DNA of 64,000 nucleotides from Chrysemys picta bellii (Eukaryota > Chordata > Testudines > Emydidae). The DNA is taken from NCBI RefSeq assembly GCF_011386835.1, contig NC_088792.1, forward strand, positions 39,546,882-39,610,881, given 5' to 3'. A program made the translations under genes and the position numbers. The notes below the pieces were generated by a model. That model made no database searches and was not told where the DNA came from. It saw nothing but the letters and a program-made list of their open reading frames with translations. Below, piece by piece: positions 57,107-64,000 of the stretch; position 1 is the stretch's first letter; each line of letters starts with the position of its first letter.

Positions 57107-57485
57107 TAGGGCTGTCAAGCGATTAAAAAAATTAATTGTGATGTTAAAGAATAATAAAATACTATTTATTTAAATATTTTTGGATATTTTCAAATATATT
57201 TATATCAATTACAACGCAGAATACAAAGTGTACAGTGCTCACTTTGATTACTAATATTTGCACTGTAAAATCTAAAAGAAATAGTATTTTTCAATTCACC
57301 CAATACAAGTACTGTAGTGCAATCTCTTAATCATGAAAATTGAACTTACAAATGTAGAATTATGTACAAAAAAACCTGCATTCAAAATACAACAATGTAA
57401 AACTTTAGAGCCTATAAGTCCACTCAGTCCTACTTCTTGTTCAGCCAATCACTGAAACAAGTTTGTTTACATTTCAGGAGATAAT
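57107..57485 (-). mobile_element. hAT transposon 3' end
   Basis: The outer end TAGGGCTGTCAAGCGATTAA (57107) and the following 370 bp are the inverted counterpart of 63380-63735, and share the inner part with 16563-16790. It is truncated before the coding region. No 8-bp duplication at the break. Confidence 0.85.
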
Positions 57486-57702
57486 GGTGAGGTATCACAT
57501 CCGCCCTGACTGAATTGGCCTTGTCAAAACTGGTTCTCCACTTGTAAGGTAACTCCCTTCTCCTCATGTGCCAGTATATTTATACATATATCTGTAATTT
57601 TCCCTCCATGCATCTGAAGAAGTGGGGTTTTTACCCATAAAAGCTTATGCCCAAATAAATCCGTTAGTCTTTAAGGTGCCACCAGACTCCTCGTAGTTAA
57701 TC
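57486..57702 (+). mobile_element. Penelope-like element 3' tail
   Basis: It ends with 'gttagtctttaaggtgccac', like the 83-bp insertion at 40243-40325. Before it stands a degenerate hammerhead core: CTGAAGA (57614-57620), TGGG/CCCA stem (57623-57626 with 57634-57637), AAAA in place of GAAA, and GCTTATGC (57643-57650). 5'-truncated. Confidence 0.65.
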
Positions 57703-57705
57703 TGA

Positions 57706-58644
57706 GGCCTTGGCTACACTTACAAGTTAGAGTACATTAAATCAGCCCCGGGCGTCCTAACTCCTGAGGTGTCCACACTGGCAAGGCACTTAGAGCCCCT
57801 GGAATCTGCACCTGGAGCACTCCTGGTAATCCACCTCCGTGAGAAGCATAGAGCTTGCTGTGCCTGGCTGAAATGCCCAGTTGTCAGTGTGGACAACTTG
57901 TTGCATTACTGTGCTGTGATTGGCCTCCGGAAACATAGAACAGACTCCATGGAGACACAGTCTCATAGAATATCAGGGTTGGAAGGGACCTCAGGAGGTC
58001 ATCTAGTCCAACCCCCTGCTCAAAGCAGGATCAATCCCCAGACAGATTTTTGCCCCAGATCCCTAAATGGCCCCCTTAAGGATTGAACTTATAACCCTGG
58101 GTTTAGCAGGCCAATGCTCAAACCACTGAGCATCCCATAATCCCTTGAAGTCAAGTGGCCACTCTTGTCATTGTTTTGAATTTGGCTGCAGGCATGTGGA
58201 TATCCCCTTTCAAAACTCTGTTTTTGACAGCCCACATGCTTATCTGCTCCGGGACAAAGCAAACCATTACTGTGGAACGCTGCTGCTGCTGAGGCAAGCA
58301 TGTGTGTGTGTGGCGGGGGGCTGGCATCAGGGTTTCCCCCTGCTGCTGTCTGAACTTACAAGACAGCATGCTGACACATTGCCCCCCAAAACACACTGTC
58401 TTTCCCCCCACATACACACAACACACTCCACCCCCATCCATTTGAAAAGCATGCTGCAGCCACTTGCACACTGGGATAGCTACCACAATGCACTGCTCTC
58501 TGTGGCGTTGCAAGAGCTGCTAATGTGGCCATGCCACTGCGGTTGCAGCTGACAGTGTAAACACATGGCAGCGCTTTCCCTGTTGCTGTCTCTGAAGGCT
58601 GGTTTAACTCCTGGCGCTCTACATCTGCAAGTGTAGCCATGCCC
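57706..58644. mobile_element. PIF/Harbinger non-autonomous element with nested SINE
   Basis: Exact TGA duplications lie at 57703-57705 and 58645-58647. The inverted ends are GGCCTTGGCTACACTTACA and GGGCATGGCTACACTTGCA. It shares two inner blocks with the Harbinger at 2149-6315: 'tggcctccgg' (57921-57930, against 6105-6114) and the palindromic block at 58471-58493 (against 2301-2323), at nearly equal distances from the ends. No transposase remains. Confidence 0.93.
57963..58137 (-). repeat. tRNA-derived turtle-type SINE, second copy
   Basis: Same family as 27149-27315: minus-strand 'GCTCAGTGGTTTGAGCATTG', 'CTAAACCCAGGG' and tail 'CAACCCTGATATTCTATGA'. The B-box region is changed. It is inserted in the PIF element and so is younger than it. 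Confidence 0.9.
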
Positions 58645-58647
58645 TGA

Positions 58648-59690
58648 GTAAGGCATTGAACTGCTCTTTGTGCCTGTGAGACACTTTCTGTTAATCTCCA
58701 CAGTTTATAAATTACTCTGTGAGACTGTTCATTCTTAAAATAAATAAAATCTGATTCTTCTGAGATCCCTACAAGAGGTGAACAGCTTGCAAAAATCACC
58801 ACAAGAATGCATAGTTGCATAATAAGGAGAATTCTTGCCTATTATTTTCTTCAGGGCTTCTGTAGTTTCATGCAGAGAGCCCCAGAGCTTAGTGCTGTAA
58901 CATCTGCCTAATGGTGTAACATCTGCCACTTCAGCCAAACTAAAATTAAAGGCACTGAGAAAAGTATATTGGCCCTGCAATGTACAGTGGCATTACACGT
59001 TGACAGTATAGCTCCATCTAAGCATCTATAGCTCCATCTAAGTGTCATATGCAATTATCAAGACCATGAGTTACAATGATTCCAGAGTGATACAACCTAA
59101 TACAAAAGCTCCACCAAAAGCCCATGAACTGGAGAAATAGGCAAGGACTTTTACATAGGTTAAAGTTCTGTAGAGAGATGCATGCCTGTGGCTTGGCAGC
59201 TAGACCAGACCCACCAATTGTACTTCTCTTGTCCCCTCTTCACTCTCGCTAGCTTTGCCTTGCAGCCTCCCTACTAGCTGCTAATGCCCAAATAATCTCT
59301 TCATTGCCTCAGTATTTTCAAGTTATTTTATATTCTCCAAGTTGTATTATTCATAGCTTGATTAGTAGCCACATTACATCCTGAACAACCAACATCAAAC
59401 CATAAACAGATGTTTATGCTCCACACCCTGTTAATCAAGGCAGTTTTGGTCACATTATAAATATGAGCAAAGAGCAGGTTGGACAGGCAGACACTGGTAA
59501 GCAAAGAACAATTAATGCGAAAACACATTTGTAGGAAAGAGGCCTGACAAATAAATGCATGTGCTCAGTGTTAAGAAAATACCAGCAAAACAAAAGGCAA
59601 ATTGAAGCTACTAAAATGAATGATGTCCTAACACAGTGCAGCAAACCCATGCAGATAAGCTCATGCAAAGTCTGTGCAGTGCAGGAGTGG
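58648..59690. other. Unassigned non-coding DNA
   Basis: A small duplication, 'tagctccatctaag', lies at about 59009 and 59028. No other feature. Confidence 0.4.
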
Positions 59691-59699
59691 CAGGTTTGT

Positions 59700-60380
59700 A
59701 TAATTTTTGGTGATGCCCAGAACAGGTTCAAGTCCTGTCCCCCTCACACACACCCCGACCTGCCTAAGGCTCTGGAAGGGAGTTTGGGTGTGGATGGGTG
59801 CGGGCTCTGGGAGGGAGTTTGGGTGCAGGAGAGGTGAGGGGTCAGGCTCTGGGAAGGAGTTTGGGTGTGGGATGCAGGCTCTGGGCTGGGGCAGGGGGTT
59901 GGGATGTGGGAGGGGGTGAGGGGTACAGTGCTTACCTTGGGCAGCTCCCAAAAGCGACCCGCACATCTCTCTGGCAACAGCTCCTAGGCAGCGGGGCTGG
60001 GGGTCTCTGCATGCTACTACCCACAGGTACCACCCCCGCAGCTCCCATTGGCCACAGTTCCAATGGCAGTGTCAGCGCTTGGGGCAGGGGCAGAGTGCAG
60101 AGACACACCCCCACTCCCAGGGGCCGCAGGGACGTGCTGGCTGCCTCTGGGAATGGCATGCCGCACGGAGTGAGGGCGGGCAGGAAGCTGCTTTGGCCCC
60201 GCTGCGCTGCCGGTGGTGGTGGCGGGGGCCCCTGGGGCCTTTTAAATCTCCCGGGGATGGCAGGCAGGGCCAGGAGACGCTCCGGGGAAGGTGCGCAGTG
60301 GTGGCAGGCAGGGCCAGGGGAGAGACCCGGCCCCGAACATTGGTGGAGCAGGGCCCCTGTGCTCTGAATATTCCTGAATA
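59700..60380. repeat. GC-rich repeat with minisatellite start
   Basis: 59770-59935 is a run of four units of 32-45 bp starting 'ctctggRagggagtttgggtg'. The GC-rich sequence to 60370 resembles the interior of a non-autonomous element. I could not find paired termini or a target duplication. Open frames (for example 59798-60367) are compositional. Confidence 0.5.
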
Positions 60381-62200
60381 TTCACCGCTTCTGAGCAGTT
60401 GGGAAAATGAGCAAGGCCAAACATATTCCAAATTCAGCAAAAAAACTCAGGCTGATAGACTTCAGATGCAGTGAATCAGAACACAGACAGACAGACTTCA
60501 AGCATAGATAAGGGCACGAACTGACAAAACATACTGGAACAGATAACTGAAGAGAATGAACAGGCAACATCTTTTTTTCCTGATGGAACAGAACAGCATC
60601 TTTCCCCAGAGGCAACAGCTACTTTAGTCCCTATTAACTTTTAGTGTTTTTTTTCTGGAGGGAGGAAATTACCTCACTGTCAAAGTGGGACCTTCGGTGA
60701 CCTTATTATGTTGACCCAAGTGTTTAAATACTTGTAAAGCAAGGAACTAGAAGACACAAATACTTGAACATAATTGGAAGCAAAGGGGTGATGTGCAGGT
60801 GAAGCTGATTACTTATTTTTACTTTTACCATTTCATTCTTGTTCTTTAAGAAAACATTTTTAAAAGGCATGTGTATGTCACTTTCAATGCTGATGTAAGG
60901 TGCTAGACTGAGCATCCCAGCTTAGTGATTTACACTGCTGGAAAAAGCTCCCTCCATCGCTTTCTGGGGCATGCTAGACTTGCAAGACATCCTACGGTAC
61001 TAGAGGGGAGAAACTGTGAGATGGCTTTCTTGGGATGCAGGGAGAGATGGCAAGTGTCCTTGTGCCATGCCTCTGGGCATTATGCTGGTGCTAAAGTCGG
61101 TCTGGTGTTGGGCATGGGCTGTCTCACTGGAGTTTCTGTAGCTTAATGCTCATGATGGTAGCCTCCACCAATTTGTGATTGTTCATGGTATAGGGGGGTG
61201 GTATGGTAATATTTGGGGGTTGTATTGTCCCTCTTCATTTTACAGCTCAGTAAGGAAGACTCTTTTGGCCTAGGACCCCCTTTGAATATCTGTCAGCCTG
61301 CAGTTAGTTTTGAGTCTGCCAGGGAAGAACCTGTCCCAGCATTAGAACTATAGTCTGATCTTGTGTTCAGTGGTACACCCTGAACTTTCACTGAATCCTG
61401 TGAGTTTGTGGTGTGCAAAGCACACAGGATCATGGGGGATGGGCACAGGGATTCACTGGGAATGCACAATAAATCCACCATTATGTCATTTACATGAGCT
61501 CTATTGCTGTATAGAGGTAAAAGGAGAGGGTTTGGGTGGCTGTGAATGAATTTCTTCCTTAGAAATATCTTCACAGAAGAGGGAGCATCTTGTATGGCTG
61601 CTGGCTTTCAGAAACACTTCCTAAGGTCAACAGCGATGGATGCACTTTGGGGAATGGATTTAGCCCATGGTTGCTGTGTTAAAGTCTCTATTTTAACATG
61701 TAGTGGTAGAACAAATAGAAATGTTTGTATTTTAGTTTAGAAGTGACTAGAATAGGAAGAGAGGGAACTAAATTTTGGCTTGAAGACACATTCTGAATGT
61801 CTCTTACAATACCACACTAGACTGGAAGATACAAGTAAATATAACATAGTGTGATGTCCTTTTACTGTACTGATTATAACTAGCTTCCAGCTATTTCCTG
61901 TGTGGAAAATCAATCTGATGTGGTGTAAAGCTGCAGCATTTCCCATGCATTGATTATAAGGGAGCTGGAGCTGACAAATATTGCACTTAGATGAAGGATT
62001 GCTTAATATATCTCAGAGTGTATAACCTTTACAGGTTCTTCCGCTAGCTGCCCTGACCTGCAGAAGGAAAACATCAACAAGAGTTTACTCATGTTAACAT
62101 ATAATTGTCAGAATAATTTCAGATTTTAACAAGTTAAAGCATTCTTATGGAACAAAGATATTTTCCCCTTAAAATCCCAACTGAAGCAGTCTGTTAGAAG
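60381..62200. other. Unassigned non-coding DNA
   Basis: No feature supported. Confidence 0.4.
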
Positions 62201-62204
62201 GCAA

Positions 62205-62765
62205 AGGAATACAAGAGGTGAATCAATTCACATACCTTGGTAGCAATGTGCAAACTAATGGCGATATCCAGAAGGAAATAATGCCACAAATTGGCAAGGT
62301 GGTAACTGCATTCACCAACTTAAACAAGATTTTATCATTAAATCTACAACCTGAAGACCAATTGATGCAGCTTCAGCTCAAATGTTATTTCCACATTAAT
62401 ATATGGAAGTGAAAGGGGAAAATCCACCTCAAGAAAATACTAGGTATTAAATGGAAACAATGCACAACAAAAGTCAAGATTCATCAGAGAAGTCAACAAC
62501 CTGTTATCTTTAAAGTTCACCAGAAAAGAAGATGGAAATATTTGGGACCTGTGTTAAGAATGAAGCCAGAGCATCTGCCATGGCAGCTATGCCATTGGGC
62601 AGCTGGTGGAATATGGAAAAGGGGCCGACTGGAATACTCCCTCCATTGAACAGTAGTTGGAGAGAGAAAATTTATGGCACTTAACACAAAAGACATGCAA
62701 AGAGCAGCCCAGGATAGACAGGGATGGCAGAGCCTTGTTTGTGCCCTTCGCAACATTTGACAGAC
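62205..62765 (+). mobile_element. RTE-like LINE ORF C-terminus, decayed
   Basis: The plus-strand frame starts 'VNQFTYLGSNVQTNGDIQKE', the post-RT block (..F.YLGS.I...G....I) found in RTE-clade and related LINEs. After a stop at 62410 come 'RRWKYLGPVLRM', 'KRGRLEYS' and 'AAQDRQGWQSLVCALRN', the order of the C-terminal end. Stops and shifts show a dead copy. The 64-codon frame 62218-62412 is the largest intact part. Confidence 0.75.
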
Positions 62766-63270
62766 TCAGATTTAGATTCAGGAATCTCTCATAGGAGTAG
62801 GAAGGCACTCTCGCAAACTCTAAAACAGAAAGATGGGATACTCCATAGCCTCTGAACTAAAGCAATCAGAATTGAGAGAACTTCTTGTAATGGAAAACAT
62901 TGAAACACTGTGGTTACTTTCACTATTATAGGACTGTCCCTGATACTTGAGGAATGGAGGGCCCTACATGCAACTATGCCCTCCTTTCCCATAGGCCCTC
63001 AGTAGAAATAGAACTTGAAGTAAGGTGTATTTTCACAATCCTGGGCTAATATGAGGTTCCCTGTTTTAATGTTCACAAAGGGCCCATCTGACATGGTACC
63101 AATGGTGCACTACAGTAGATCGCTGAGACATGCCAAATAATTCACATGCATTACAGCACCAGCTGATTCATTGGTCCACAGACAATCTTTATCTTGTTGA
63201 ATTAGAACCATGTATTTGATCCAACTATTAGCACTTCAATAGGATAAAAAGAGCCTGGTGACTAATATGT
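62766..63270. other. Unassigned non-coding DNA
   Basis: No feature supported. Confidence 0.35.
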
Positions 63271-63735
63271 CATGAAGGGACATGTGAATCTTTAGCGCAT
63301 CTGGCACATAAATATCTTGCAACCACAGCTACAACAGTGCCATGCAATTGCCTGTTGTTACTTTCAGGTGACATTGTACACAAGGAGCGGGCAGCAATTA
63401 TCTCCTGCAAATGTAAAAAAAACCTTTGTTTGTCTGAGCGATTGGCTCAACAACAAGTAGGATTGAGAGGATTTGTAGGCGCTAAAGTTTTACATTGTTG
63501 TATTTTTAATGCAGTTATTTTTTTGTACATAATTCTACATTTGCAAGTTCAACTTTTCATGATAAAGAGATAAAGTGAGCACTGTACACTTTGTATTCTG
63601 TGTTGTAATTGAAATCAATATATTTGAAACTGTAGAAAATATCCAAAAATATTCAAATAAATGATATTCTATTATTATTTAACAGCATGATTTATCGTGA
63701 TTAATCACAATTAATTTAATTGCTTGGCAGCCCTA
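63271..63735 (+). mobile_element. hAT transposon 3' end with transposase C-terminus
   Basis: Starts in the C-terminal dimerisation domain (with shifts: 'HEG', 'LAHLAHKYL', 'TTVPCN', 'LSGDIVHKERAA'), then the 3' UTR and the terminal repeat ending 'cttggcagcccta' (63735). It is the inverted counterpart of 57107-57485. The N-terminal part is absent. Confidence 0.85.
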
Positions 63736-64000
63736 AATTATATACAAACACACTGCTGCTGTCATAAAACAGATAATGTAACTGACTCAAACAAAACTAA
63801 AGGGCAATTGCTGAAAGAAATCCCATGCAGAAGACATGACTTTGTGAATGTGCCTGATATACAAATAAAATAGTGGTCAGCAGCAATTATGTCCTGCACA
63901 AGCCAGGATGAAACTGCTGCTGCTGCTGATAATCATAAGTTGGTTGACTGGGTGCTCAGAACTTGGACAAGCAGTAGACAAGTCCTTTGCCCTGAGGAGA
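63736..64000. other. Unassigned non-coding DNA
   Basis: No feature supported up to the window end. Confidence 0.35.

Noticed and set aside
59798..60474. 189- and 131-codon plus-strand frames
   Set aside because: GC-rich compositional frames with no domain, overlapping equally long minus-strand frames.
57107..63735. One 6.6-kb composite hAT transposon
   Set aside because: The flanking 8-bp sites do not match and each end is truncated before its coding region.
1..64000. CRISPR arrays, bacterial operons, plasmid or phage modules
   Set aside because: The sequence is vertebrate in type: SINEs, CR1 LINEs, spliced transposon gene and LTRs; no prokaryotic coding density.

Overview
The window looks like vertebrate non-coding DNA from a non-avian reptile, most likely a cryptodiran turtle. 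It has no operons, no recognisable host exons, and long stretches without open frames. It is dominated by CR1 LINE 3' ends. Two copies of a tRNA-derived SINE with a CR1-like tail (27149-27315 and 57963-58137, both minus) match the architecture of the turtle Pol III SINE. PIF/Harbinger and hAT non-autonomous elements and TGTGA...TCACA solo LTRs fill much of the rest. The species call is inference from repeat content. No gene with a host function could be supported. Layout: 1-2148 holds a CR1 tail and an LTR-like remnant. 2149-6315 is a nearly complete two-gene PIF/Harbinger transposon (3-bp TCA target duplication). It has a DDE transposase on the plus strand with one in-frame stop, and a convergent two-exon Myb/SANT-like gene on the minus strand. 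A 103-bp tandem array lies ahead of the transposase. 6545-8412 carries a CR1 ORF2 end and a decayed L1/Tx1-like reverse transcriptase. 9640-10785 is an L2-like RT fossil followed by a CR1 tail. 11642-12248 is a GC-rich MITE, 12540-13198 an internally deleted CR1, and 13904-14017 and 15330-15553 are hAT MITEs. 16563-17600 holds two hAT pieces in inverted order. 17598 to about 21246 is an internally deleted Ty3/gypsy chromovirus on the minus strand. 21247-25640 is mostly unique, AT-rich DNA with a MIR and old repeats. 25640-26160 is a palindromic satellite. 27060-27396 is a hAT MITE with a nested SINE. 30361-32112 is a hAT element split by a solo LTR. 33545-36131 holds three hAT elements side by side, each with an exact 8-bp target duplication, two of them filled with G-rich minisatellite. 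37200-39492 has a PIF MITE and a solo LTR with another PIF MITE nested in it. 40243-40325 is an 83-bp retrotransposed tail with a 12-bp duplication and half of a hammerhead-like fold. 40862-41390 is CR1. 43850-48760 holds LTR-retroelement debris. 50907-52121 is a solo LTR. 56140-58644 stacks an old CR1/L3 fragment, a hAT end, a Penelope-like tail and a PIF MITE with a nested SINE. 62205-62765 is an RTE-like fossil and 63271-63735 a hAT 3' end. The only plausible 'system' is the Harbinger transposase plus its Myb-like partner, together with MITEs that share its ends and subterminal blocks (best seen at 57706-58644). In known Harbinger elements the Myb-like protein helps the transposase reach the nucleus and bind DNA. 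Everything else is a record of nested insertions whose relative ages can be read from the intact target duplications.
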